DNA of 64,000 bases, taken from Desulfovibrio desulfuricans. Lineage in GTDB: Bacteria; Desulfobacterota; Desulfovibrionia; Desulfovibrionales; Desulfovibrionaceae. Positions 8,047-15,730 of the stretch are shown here, piece by piece (positions within the stretch are counted from its first letter, which is position 1; each line of letters begins with the position of its first letter). The notes beneath the pieces were generated by a model, which was not told the origin of the DNA, did not search any database, and saw only the letters and a list, made by a program, of their open reading frames with translations. The stretch is taken from assembly GCF_004801255.1 (NCBI RefSeq), contig NZ_CP036295.1, positions 2,120,001 to 2,184,000 on the forward strand. Reading direction: 5' to 3'. The translations under genes were made by a program, and so were the position numbers.

Positions 8047-9225
8047 TCAGGCTTCGGGTTTGTAGTCGGGGTGATCGCGCAGCACGGGCATTTTGGCGCA
8101 GATAAAGCGGTACACGGTCACAAGCCCCACCAGCATGAACAACGAGAGCGTTATTTCACCCAGCGAGGGAAAGTACTTGAGGTGCGTGGGCAGATTGTAG
8201 TTGTAGGCCACAAGGCTCACGTCCATACGGTTGAGCATGACCCCAAACACCGAGAGCCCAGCCGCCAGCCGGATAAGGCCGTAACGCCGCTCGCGCACGC
8301 CCACGGCAAACATGAAGGCAGGCACGATGACCAGCGCCATTTCGAGCAGCCACAACAGGCCGTAGCCGCTGAAAACATACCGCCAGCCGTTGTCGAGGGT
8401 AAGACCGCCGATCTTGATGACAAAATAGCCCATCAGCAGCAGGGAGGCCCCGCGCGCAAGGCTCAGGCTTACGCCGTCAAAACTCTTTATGTGGTTCTGG
8501 TCCATATAGCCGTGCATACCGGCGTGGGCCAGCGTGCCCTCAAATATCACCATGCTGAGTCCCGCGTAGAGGCTTGACGCAAAGAAGTACACCGGCAACC
8601 ACGAAGAATACCACAGGGGGTGCATCTTTGACGGAACCATCACGTACAGGCCGCCCAACGAGGACTGGTGAATGGTGGAAAGAATGATGCCCAGTGCCAC
8701 CAGCGGCATGACAAGCTTGAGCAGCATGGCCCGCAGCTTTTTAAGCCCCAGCCATTCGCAGGGGATCACAAACCACAGCACGGCCATGACGCACAGGTAA
8801 AAGAACTCGCACACGCCCACGGTAAACAGCAGCGAGGTGGTGCCCTGCGAGACGAACACGGGGTACGGCAAGCGCCAGGGCTGGCCTACGTCGTAGAGCA
8901 GGTCGGCAATGACAAAGGCGTAGCCAAAAAATGCCGTGGTCAGCGCGGGCCGCCACATGGAGCGCAGGTTGGTAAAACCGAAGATGTAATACCCGGCAGC
9001 CAGCGTAAAACCGCCAGCCGCAAGGGCTACGCCGCACAAAAGATCAAAGCCGATCCACAGGCCCCAGGGGTAATAGTCGTCGAGGTTGGTGACCGCGCCG
9101 ATGCCCCAGCCAAAACGCATCACCGTGGCCACCGCTCCGCAAAACAGGATGACGGCGGTGATGATGTTGCCCGGCGTGTTGAGCAGGCCCAGCGTATTTT
9201 TAAGCAATTGCGAGGGCTTCAGCAT
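8047..9225 (-). CDS. NrfD/HmcC-like quinone-interacting membrane subunit
   Basis: A 392-residue polytopic protein of the NrfD/PsrC/HybB family with about ten transmembrane helices. Members bind quinone in the inner membrane and exchange electrons with a periplasmic four-cluster ferredoxin subunit. The start GNIITAVILFCGAVATVMRF and the internal YYPWGLWIGFDLLCGVALAAGG resemble HmcC and HybB. Its ATG overlaps the end of the HybA-like gene by seven bases, with GGGAGG upstream, so the two products are made together, as for the FeS/NrfD pairs of hmc, hyb and nrf operons. In E. coli ydh the corresponding membrane subunit is a cytochrome b561-type protein (YdhU), so this is a clear difference. Confidence 0.9.
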   Translation of the reverse strand: MLKPSQLLKNTLGLLNTPGNIITAVILFCGAVATVMRFGWGIGAVTNLDDYYPWGLWIGFDLLCGVALAAGGFTLAAGYYIFGFTNLRSMWRPALTTAFFGYAFVIADLLYDVGQPWRLPYPVFVSQGTTSLLFTVGVCEFFYLCVMAVLWFVIPCEWLGLKKLRAMLLKLVMPLVALGIILSTIHQSSLGGLYVMVPSKMHPLWYSSWLPVYFFASSLYAGLSMVIFEGTLAHAGMHGYMDQNHIKSFDGVSLSLARGASLLLMGYFVIKIGGLTLDNGWRYVFSGYGLLWLLEMALVIVPAFMFAVGVRERRYGLIRLAAGLSVFGVMLNRMDVSLVAYNYNLPTHLKYFPSLGEITLSLFMLVGLVTVYRFICAKMPVLRDHPDYKPEA

Positions 9226-10229
9226 TGTCCGCCTCCCTGACCCTTTTCAGGGTTTGCGTCAGTGGGCTTGCGGCAGCAGGCCTGAGCCGGGGTCTGCGCC
9301 CCGGCATCGGGAGCGCCCTGCTCCCCTGCCTGTTGCGCGCCCTCATGGCGGGCCTGCTCGACCATTTTTTTGTAGTGTTTGCTCATGGAGTATGCACCGC
9401 CCAAAATAACCGGCCACACGCCAGCGATCACAGCAAGGGAGCCAAGCATGCCGCGTGTGAGCTCCGGCGCTGAGACGGCGGGAACGTCAGGCTGCCCAAG
9501 CTCCGCGTGCGGCACGGGCGAAAGGTACAGCCAGTTGGTGCCGCCCATCTCGTGCTCGCCGTAAATGTGGTCCTCGTACATGCCGGGGTTGTCCATGATG
9601 CGGCGGCGGGCCAGATTGACAAGGTCGCTGCGCCTGCCAAAGACCAACGCCTCCTTGGGGCATGCCTCAACGCAGCCGGGCAGCAGCCCCTGCTTGAGGC
9701 GCGGCGCGCACATGGTGCACTTGTACACCAGCGGGTTCCAGGCGTTGTTGTAGTCGTAAGCCGGTACGTAAAAAGGACATGCCATCATGCAGTAACGGCA
9801 GCCAACGCACAGCTTGGGGTTATAGACAACCGGGCCCTGCTCTGTTTTGACAAAGGCTTTGACAAAACAGGCGGACGCGCACGCAGGTTCCTGACAGTGG
9901 TTGCACTGCAACTTGCGGAAAACGGGCGCGTGGCCTTGCGGCTCATATTTGTTGACCACGGTATAGGCCGTAAACGTGGGCCTGCGGGTCTGTTGAAACA
10001 CCGACGTATCATCGGCGGGCTTATCCAGAGGGGGCAGCACGTCGGCGTTTACCTTCTGGCAGCCCTCCTCGCACTTGCGGCAGCCGATGCAGCGCACCGA
10101 ATCGTGCAGCACGCCAACGGCATCGGGGCTGCCGTCATAGGCAAAGCGGGCCGCCCCGACAGTGCCGGGAAGCGCGGCTCCCGCCACGCCTCCAAGGCCC
10201 AATATCTTCAAAAACTGTCTGCGCCGCAT
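9219..10229 (-). CDS. Tat-exported HybA/HmcB-like four-cluster ferredoxin with C-terminal anchor
   Basis: A 336-residue protein starting with a twin-arginine signal (RRRQFLKIL at residues 2-10, then a Gly/Ala-rich core). Four cysteine sets bind four 4Fe-4S clusters: C47/50/53/57, C109/112/117/121, C141/144/147/151 and C171/174/186/190. A hydrophobic helix at about 258-280 anchors the C-terminus, as in HybA and HmcB. It should sit on the periplasmic face and pass electrons between the NrfD-like subunit and the cytochrome. In E. coli ydh the same place is held by YdhX, also a Tat-signal ferredoxin. The ATG at 10229 is preferred to the one 24 bases earlier because GGGGAGG lies seven bases before it. 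The C-terminal 45 residues are Ala/Gln/Gly-rich. Confidence 0.9.
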   Translation of the reverse strand: MRRRQFLKILGLGGVAGAALPGTVGAARFAYDGSPDAVGVLHDSVRCIGCRKCEEGCQKVNADVLPPLDKPADDTSVFQQTRRPTFTAYTVVNKYEPQGHAPVFRKLQCNHCQEPACASACFVKAFVKTEQGPVVYNPKLCVGCRYCMMACPFYVPAYDYNNAWNPLVYKCTMCAPRLKQGLLPGCVEACPKEALVFGRRSDLVNLARRRIMDNPGMYEDHIYGEHEMGGTNWLYLSPVPHAELGQPDVPAVSAPELTRGMLGSLAVIAGVWPVILGGAYSMSKHYKKMVEQARHEGAQQAGEQGAPDAGAQTPAQACCRKPTDANPEKGQGGGQC

Positions 10230-10325
10230 GGCGATCCTCCCCTGCTTGCGCATTGCGTCATTTCATGCCCCGTTTCTGCCGTGGGGCAAGCCGCCAAGGC
10301 GGCGCCAAAACACGCACCCTGCGGC

Positions 10326-11315
10326 CTATGGGCTGGCAATAGCGCCCACATCCTGGTTTTCAGCCAAAAAGGCTGCGTAATCCTCATCAAGATACCGGGT
10401 GGAATACAGGTACACTGTGCCCACGGAGCTTTCCGTAAACCTGATATCCGCATATTCCGGGTCTGCCGCCATCTGGTTCAGGCACTGCTGCAAGGCCTCG
10501 GCCTCTAACAGAAATGGCGGATATTCAAATATTTCAAGGGCCACAGGCCGGGGATAGTCGCGCGAGCTCTCGCGCACCACACTGGCTATCTGCACCATCC
10601 TGTTGTTGCCCGTAGAAAGTATACGGGCGTACAGGCTGCTCATCTGCGGCTTGTAATGATAATATTCCTTGCCGTCCCAAGCGGTAAAAACCGCCACGTC
10701 GTCATCCTCCGCCGTCAGCTCAGCCAGCAGGGCCGCAGCGTATGCGCCCTCCACCACGCGGGGGGCGGCAGCGACCGGGGCGGATTCCGCCACGGGTGCT
10801 GGTTCCGCCGCCTGCGCGGTGGTTTCCGCCGTAGCGGCCAGAGCCTCTGCAGGATGCAGCAGCGAGCCCAGCAATTGTCTGCGGCTCAGCAGACGGCGGG
10901 TTTTGCGCAGACCCGGCACTTCCGGGTCGGGGGCCGAACCGGGCTGGACTTTTTCCATGGCCTTGATGCGGGCCATGTCTGCGGCTACGGTTTGCGAATC
11001 CGGCCCGGCAAAGCGGGGGTCGGGCAGACCGTTCAGCTCTTCGCGCACCTGAGCGACGGTAACGGGCGGCGCTGCCGCCGCACGTTCCATAAATGCCGCC
11101 AGCAGTTCGTCGACGGTCACAAGGCGCTCGTCGCTGCTGAAATCGGCCAGCGTTTCCACCAGCAGCACCTTGTCGGCCTTGCGCTGGTTTACCAGTTGCT
11201 GGTCCTCGGGCTGCGCCGCCTGCTCCGCATTGGCGGTGCCGGGCTGTTCCACCTGGGGGGCAGGGCCGCCCCCACCAAGGGGAGCGGCGGCCTGCGCCTG
11301 ATTTTGATCGTTCAT
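10326..11315 (-). CDS. YdhW-position protein of unknown function
   Basis: A 329-residue protein with no recognised catalytic motif. It begins with a low-complexity Ala/Pro/Gln/Gly stretch (1-45) and has a helical region (45-125). A short basic/hydrophobic patch KTRRLLSRRQLLGSLL follows at about 138-153, then an Ala/Pro linker. The C-terminal part (about 190-329) is compact, with DDDVAVFTAWDGKEYYHY and a YLYSTRYLDEDY stretch. It lies 13 bases after the AOR gene and before the HybA-like gene, the same place as YdhW in E. coli ydhYVWX; that placement is why I call it YdhW-like. The internal SRRQLLG looks like a Tat motif but is 144 residues from the start. A chaperone or structural subunit is possible; nothing shows which. 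Confidence 0.6.
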   Translation of the reverse strand: MNDQNQAQAAAPLGGGGPAPQVEQPGTANAEQAAQPEDQQLVNQRKADKVLLVETLADFSSDERLVTVDELLAAFMERAAAAPPVTVAQVREELNGLPDPRFAGPDSQTVAADMARIKAMEKVQPGSAPDPEVPGLRKTRRLLSRRQLLGSLLHPAEALAATAETTAQAAEPAPVAESAPVAAAPRVVEGAYAAALLAELTAEDDDVAVFTAWDGKEYYHYKPQMSSLYARILSTGNNRMVQIASVVRESSRDYPRPVALEIFEYPPFLLEAEALQQCLNQMAADPEYADIRFTESSVGTVYLYSTRYLDEDYAAFLAENQDVGAIASP

Positions 11316-11328
11316 AGGCTCTCCAAGG

Positions 11329-13437
11329 TTACGCGCCGGGAACCAGCTTTTCCTTGGTCATGGTGTCGGCCACATCGTTGAGGCCCAGCGAACGGTAATG
11401 GTTCGCGCCGGGCAGGCCGGTTTTGACGTCCCAGCCCTGCACTTCGTAGAACAGGTCGAGGCTCTTTTCGATGTCGGCCCTGTCCATGCGGATGGTGCCC
11501 TTGGTGAAGGGAGCCTTGTTTTTTTTGTCTTCAAACAGCCAGTTGGGGTACTGGTCGTGCTTTTTACGCATGTCCGTGGTCTGCATCTGGCGCGCGGTGT
11601 ACGCGCGGTGCAGGTTAAAGGCCCGCTCGGCGCAGCGGTCCAGTTCCTTGACGTCCAGATTATGGCCGGTAAGAATGCGGTAATACTTGCTTTCAAGGCT
11701 GTTATCACCCATGTAGCCATCCTGCTTGTTGGGGGTGGAGATCCACGGCCCCATCCAGTTGCAGAACGAAAGCATGTCGTGCAGTTCCTTGCGCTCGATG
11801 GACCACTTGGCGCGGATCATCTTGTACTTGTTGGTGGGCTTGTAGTCGCCGATGGCGTCCACCGCGTCGGCTGAACCCCAGAAGTGCTCGGCAAGGCGCT
11901 TTTGCACTTCAATGGGCAGACCGCTGCGCACAAAGTTGCAGTTGGAGTGGCACATGGGGTCGCGGTTGTACTGGGTGTTGATGACGCACCCGACCTGACC
12001 GTCGTCCTCGTTGGCGTGGTGCTTGGGGTGGCCCATCTTCCAGTAAACAGTGCGGTGGTCGTCCTTCCACTTTTCTTCGGAAATGCCCATTTTTTCGAGC
12101 ATGTAACCTGTGCCCATGCCCAAAAGCTGGCCAAATTCGCCTTCTTTGTAGGCAATGCGATGCACGGCGGTTTTGATGAATTCGGGGTTGCAGGCGTCCA
12201 CCATATCCCAAGGGATGGACTTGTATTCGTCCGCGCCCAACTTCTGCTTCCATATGCCGTCTTCGTACATGGTGCTGAAGTCGCGGAACAGCTGGCCGTA
12301 GTTTTCCCACACTCCCAGATCGTCCATGAGCTCAATGCCCACAAAACCGGCCTGACGCGCCAGATCGCTCTTTTTGCGCGAAAGCTTGGGAAACCACTCA
12401 CGCCCGCCAAACATGCCCACGCAGGTATTGAACTGAATGGGGCTGACGCCAAACTTGCTGGCCGTGTCTTCATCCTTCATCACGGTGTAGCAGCGGATGG
12501 GGCATGAAAAACAGCCGTTGTTGCGCACGGTGTACTGCCACACGTTGTCGCCCAGAAAGTAGGCGGCATTGTTGGTGCGGTACGAGATACGGTTGAGCGA
12601 GCGCACATCGCCCGTAAGCGTAACCGGAGCCTCGGATGCGCCCCAGCGCTTGCCCGGCGCGCCCACCCAGCGGGAACCGGCGTCCCAGTACTCAAAAAGC
12701 GGGCTGGGAAAGTTGGGAACCACATGCTGGTTGTTGGCGCCGATGATGGTGCGGTGGTAGTTGATGAGCTTTTCCCAGTCGGCCTTGTCGCCCGCGATGT
12801 GTACGGGCTGACTGCCCTGAAGGGCAATGGCCTTGAGCATTTTGGAGCCCATTACAGCGCCGATGCCGCAACCTGCTGTATGGGCGCGGCTGTTGACCAC
12901 CACGGAATACGGAACCAGATTTTCACCAGCGGGCCCGATGGCGGCAACGGTATTGTCAGCCCCCACTTCCTCACTGATCACGCGTGTGGTGCGGCGCGTG
13001 CCCTGCCCCCAGACATGGCTCGCGTCCTTGAGCCAGGCCTGCCCGTCGCGCACGTGCAGCCATACGGGGCGCTCGGCCTTGCCTTCGATAATAAGAAAGT
13101 CGTAGCCCGCGTATTTAAGATGTTCGGCAAAGTTGCCGCCCATGTGGCCCGAGCCGATCAGGTGCTGCGGCCACGAAACGGGCATGATGGTGGTGACTGC
13201 GGTACGCCCGCTGCACAACGCGCCCGTGCCGGCCAGCGGCCCCACGGCAAAAACGATCTTGTTGGCCTCGTCATAGGCCCTGGTCTTGGGCGGAACCTCG
13301 TCCCAAAAAACCTTGTAGCCCAGCCCCGTACCGCCAATAAGGTCAAGATACTGGTAGGTGTCCTCAACAGTGATGCGGCCCGTGCTCAGGTTGACCCTAA
13401 GGCCCTTGCCCTGATAGCCGCCGAATTTTCTGGCCAT
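11329..13437 (-). CDS. Aldehyde:ferredoxin oxidoreductase family protein (YdhV-like)
   Basis: A 702-residue member of the AOR family, whose known members hold a bis-pyranopterin tungsten (or molybdenum) cofactor and one 4Fe-4S cluster and oxidise aldehydes or reduce acids. The N-terminal domain has the family pattern LIGGTGLGYKVFWDEV, and the pterin region has AGCGIGAVMGSK at 188-199. Cluster ligands CFSCPIRC lie at 309-316, with further cysteines at 484, 496 and 500 as candidates for the fourth ligand. No signal peptide is visible. GGAGG lies six bases before the ATG. It follows a Tat-signal ferredoxin gene by 81 bases and precedes a YdhW-position gene, as ydhV does in E. coli. The substrate is unknown. 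Confidence 0.9.
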   Translation of the reverse strand: MARKFGGYQGKGLRVNLSTGRITVEDTYQYLDLIGGTGLGYKVFWDEVPPKTRAYDEANKIVFAVGPLAGTGALCSGRTAVTTIMPVSWPQHLIGSGHMGGNFAEHLKYAGYDFLIIEGKAERPVWLHVRDGQAWLKDASHVWGQGTRRTTRVISEEVGADNTVAAIGPAGENLVPYSVVVNSRAHTAGCGIGAVMGSKMLKAIALQGSQPVHIAGDKADWEKLINYHRTIIGANNQHVVPNFPSPLFEYWDAGSRWVGAPGKRWGASEAPVTLTGDVRSLNRISYRTNNAAYFLGDNVWQYTVRNNGCFSCPIRCYTVMKDEDTASKFGVSPIQFNTCVGMFGGREWFPKLSRKKSDLARQAGFVGIELMDDLGVWENYGQLFRDFSTMYEDGIWKQKLGADEYKSIPWDMVDACNPEFIKTAVHRIAYKEGEFGQLLGMGTGYMLEKMGISEEKWKDDHRTVYWKMGHPKHHANEDDGQVGCVINTQYNRDPMCHSNCNFVRSGLPIEVQKRLAEHFWGSADAVDAIGDYKPTNKYKMIRAKWSIERKELHDMLSFCNWMGPWISTPNKQDGYMGDNSLESKYYRILTGHNLDVKELDRCAERAFNLHRAYTARQMQTTDMRKKHDQYPNWLFEDKKNKAPFTKGTIRMDRADIEKSLDLFYEVQGWDVKTGLPGANHYRSLGLNDVADTMTKEKLVPGA

Positions 13438-13518
13438 AAATTCCTCCAGCTCGCAAAAGGAGCATACTTCCTGTAAATGCCCGCGCTGCGCCTTGCCGCC
13501 CGCAGCGCACCGGATGCG

Positions 13519-14286
13519 CTACTGCTCGTACTTGAGGTTGCGCGGTCCGCCGGGCGATTCCACATGGCAGGCGTTGCACGCGGCGCGGCGGTCATCGGGA
13601 ACCATCAGCGAAAACGATCCGCGCGTGGTGGCCTCGCGGGTACGGTCGCTCCAGGGCACGTAGCGCAGGGCGGCTGCCGGGCAGGCTTCCACGCACTTGG
13701 GCGCGCCGTTGCACAAAAAGCACTTGTCGGCCTTGCCCTGCTCCTCGTCAAAGGTCATCACGCCCCAGGGGCAGGCCTTCTGGCACAGGCGGCAGCCCAC
13801 GCAGCGGTCTTTAAGCACCATGCGCGTGCCGGTTCCCTTTTGGGCAACAATGGCGTTTTGCGGGCAGGCCGTGGCGCAGGGCACCGGGTGCGGGCACTGC
13901 TTGCAGGTATCCTGAATAACCAGCGAGCTTGAGCCGTAGATGCCCTTGGTGGCGTTTTCCAGCCCGCCGTCAGGCCCAAGCATGGCGTTGCGGCTTATTT
14001 TGATGCGCGCGAGCTTGGGGTCGGCCTTGCCATTGTTAAATTCAGTGCAGGCAAGCTCGCACCGCTGACAGCACACGCACAGTGTGGGATCGCCCACAAT
14101 CATGCCTGCCGATTTTTCCATAATTACCAGCGGCGAGGCCTTCATGGTGGCCAGGGCCTCCGAGGCCTGCAGCGTGGCCAATCCAAGTGCCGCGCACGAG
14201 GTTACCTTGATGAATCCGCGGCGCGAAAGATTTTCGAGCAGCAACTCTTCATCGGCACGTCTAAGTTTGCTCAACATATCAGCCAT
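13519..14286 (-). CDS. Tat-signal four-cluster ferredoxin (YdhY-like) with a C-terminal CxxCH
   Basis: A 255-residue protein with a twin-arginine motif SRRGFIK at 21-27 followed by a hydrophobic core, placed after an unusually long n-region of 20 residues. Four 4Fe-4S sets follow: C70/73/76/80, C128/131/137/141, C162/165/168/172 and C189/192/198/202. This is the pattern of DMSO-reductase-type beta subunits and of YdhY. Near the C-terminus a CNACH at 237-241 matches a haem c attachment site, which is unexpected in this family. It is the natural electron partner of the adjacent AOR. AAGGAG lies six bases before the ATG. Confidence 0.88.
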   Translation of the reverse strand: MADMLSKLRRADEELLLENLSRRGFIKVTSCAALGLATLQASEALATMKASPLVIMEKSAGMIVGDPTLCVCCQRCELACTEFNNGKADPKLARIKISRNAMLGPDGGLENATKGIYGSSSLVIQDTCKQCPHPVPCATACPQNAIVAQKGTGTRMVLKDRCVGCRLCQKACPWGVMTFDEEQGKADKCFLCNGAPKCVEACPAAALRYVPWSDRTREATTRGSFSLMVPDDRRAACNACHVESPGGPRNLKYEQ

Positions 14287-14317
14287 ACAGCGCTCCTTGT
14301 CCTTATCGGCAACGGCA

Positions 14318-15199
14318 TCACGGCAGCATCAGCTGCCCGTTTTCATGATATATGTGCATGCTGCCGGACTTAACATTGCCCAGCAGAGTCAACCCGGTAG
14401 CACGCGCCAGATCCACGGCGCGCGACATGGCGCGAGAAAGGGAGGCAAAAACAGGTACGCCCGCCCGAATGGCTTTTTGCGCTATTTCGGAGGCGATACG
14501 CCCGCTGCTGACAATCATGTGTTCAGCGGGGTCAAGGCCTTCCACAAGCATGTAGCCCACCAGGGTGTCAATGGCGTTGTGGCGGCCAATATCAAGGCAG
14601 TAAAAAACCATGCCCTGCCGGTTGAGCAGGGCCGCATTGTGGCAGCCGCCGGTCTGGTGAAACACTTCGGAGCGTTCTTCCAGCTCTTGCGCGCCGCGCA
14701 GAATAACCTGCGGATCCCAGGAAGGAGACTGGGCGCGGGGTATGGTGGCCAGCCGTTTGGCCGACATGGGGAGGTTCCAGCCCATGGCTGAAGTGATGGT
14801 GAGTTTTGGGGCGGCCTGCCCCGCATGCGCAGCCGCCTTGCTGCAGCAGGGGTCCTGCAAAAGCACATCCACCCGCACTTCTTCCGCCCCGTCAGGCGTT
14901 GCGCCCTCGGCAGGCAGGGGCGTTACGTCCACCCCGGCCAGATCGCGCAGGCTGTTGATAACCCCGCACGAATAGAGAAACCCCGGCACGAGGTACTGCA
15001 AATGCTGGCCCGAACAGGCCACCCGCACAAAAGGGACCCCGTTGACGTGCATCGTCAGCGTCTGCTCGCGGCACGACAAAAATACCGCCGGTTCAACCTT
15101 GCCTTTGCTGTACGTCAAAATATCATAACTACGCACAGAGGCCGGCGGCGAAGCCAGCGGCAATAACACCCCTGCAGTCATGTTTTTGAGCTGAGCCAT
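14318..15199 (-). CDS. Divergent FdhD-family sulfurtransferase
   Basis: A 293-residue FdhD/NarQ-family protein. FdhD carries sulfur from IscS to the metal-pterin cofactor of formate dehydrogenase. The family core is present: TGGCHNAALL (183-192), DIGRHNAIDTLVGY (203-216) and SSGRIASEI (231-239). The essential CxxC of E. coli FdhD is not in the expected loop; instead two adjacent cysteines occur at 118-119 (DPCCSK). It is the first gene of the operon, 31 bases before the ferredoxin gene, and no formate dehydrogenase is in the window. I infer that it matures the AOR-type enzyme, but it could serve formate dehydrogenases elsewhere. AAGGAAGG precedes the ATG. Confidence 0.85.
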   Translation of the reverse strand: MAQLKNMTAGVLLPLASPPASVRSYDILTYSKGKVEPAVFLSCREQTLTMHVNGVPFVRVACSGQHLQYLVPGFLYSCGVINSLRDLAGVDVTPLPAEGATPDGAEEVRVDVLLQDPCCSKAAAHAGQAAPKLTITSAMGWNLPMSAKRLATIPRAQSPSWDPQVILRGAQELEERSEVFHQTGGCHNAALLNRQGMVFYCLDIGRHNAIDTLVGYMLVEGLDPAEHMIVSSGRIASEIAQKAIRAGVPVFASLSRAMSRAVDLARATGLTLLGNVKSGSMHIYHENGQLMLP

Positions 15200-15730
15200 A
15201 AACCCTTCCTTGTCTTACATCCAAGCCTTGACCTATGCGAGCAAGGCAAACCTGCCTACGGGGCAAAACTGCCCCGAAACGGCGTGATGACCAGCACTCG
15301 CCCCGCCAGAAGAGGTGGAGGTTGCAGTTAAAGCTTGTTCTTTTTTTCACACGGCCACTGCACAAGTCAGGGTGCGTGTGTCTCAACTCTGCAGAATATC
15401 TGTTTCCTGGGGCTGGCGGAGATAAAAACCTAAACCAGATGCGCCCGTAAGCGGAGGGGGGGGCTGCCGCATGGAAGACGAATTCTATACGCGCAACCTA
15501 TTGATTACACGTGGATCATTGCAAATAGCAGTCATGCTTTTTGCTAATTGCGTGATAAAAGTTTAGGGAAATAGTTTGTTGCCGTCAACCCCATGAGAGC
15601 ATTTTCACTATGCCCGTATTTTTCACAACAACTTGTAATTATGCAATATTTACAAAATCATTGTAACTTACTATAGTTACATAAGTCAAAACCTGTTGCG
15701 CCGGGGCGCTCCGGCAAGGAAGTTTTGCGC
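15200..15730. other. Divergent intergenic region between fdhD-like and moeA
   Basis: 531 bases without a convincing gene. The left part (15200-15470) is GC-rich. The right part (15480-15700) is much more AT-rich than the surroundings and holds the moeA promoter and two inverted repeats, described separately. I could not place the promoter of the leftward operon, which must lie here; no sigma-54 -24/-12 pair was found. Confidence 0.5.
15633..15681 (+). promoter_or_regulatory. moeA promoter with two overlapping dyads
   Basis: TTTACA at 15649-15654, 17 bases, and TATAGT at 15672-15677 form a good sigma-70 promoter ending 53 bases before moeA. A perfect inverted repeat TGTAAC-N8-GTTACA (15662-15681) covers the -10 element. 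A second dyad TTGTAA-N11-TTACAA (15633-15655) covers the -35. The half-sites are related, which suggests one dimeric repressor bound twice. The regulator is not in the window; a molybdate/tungstate sensor would fit the genes but is inference. Confidence 0.55.
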
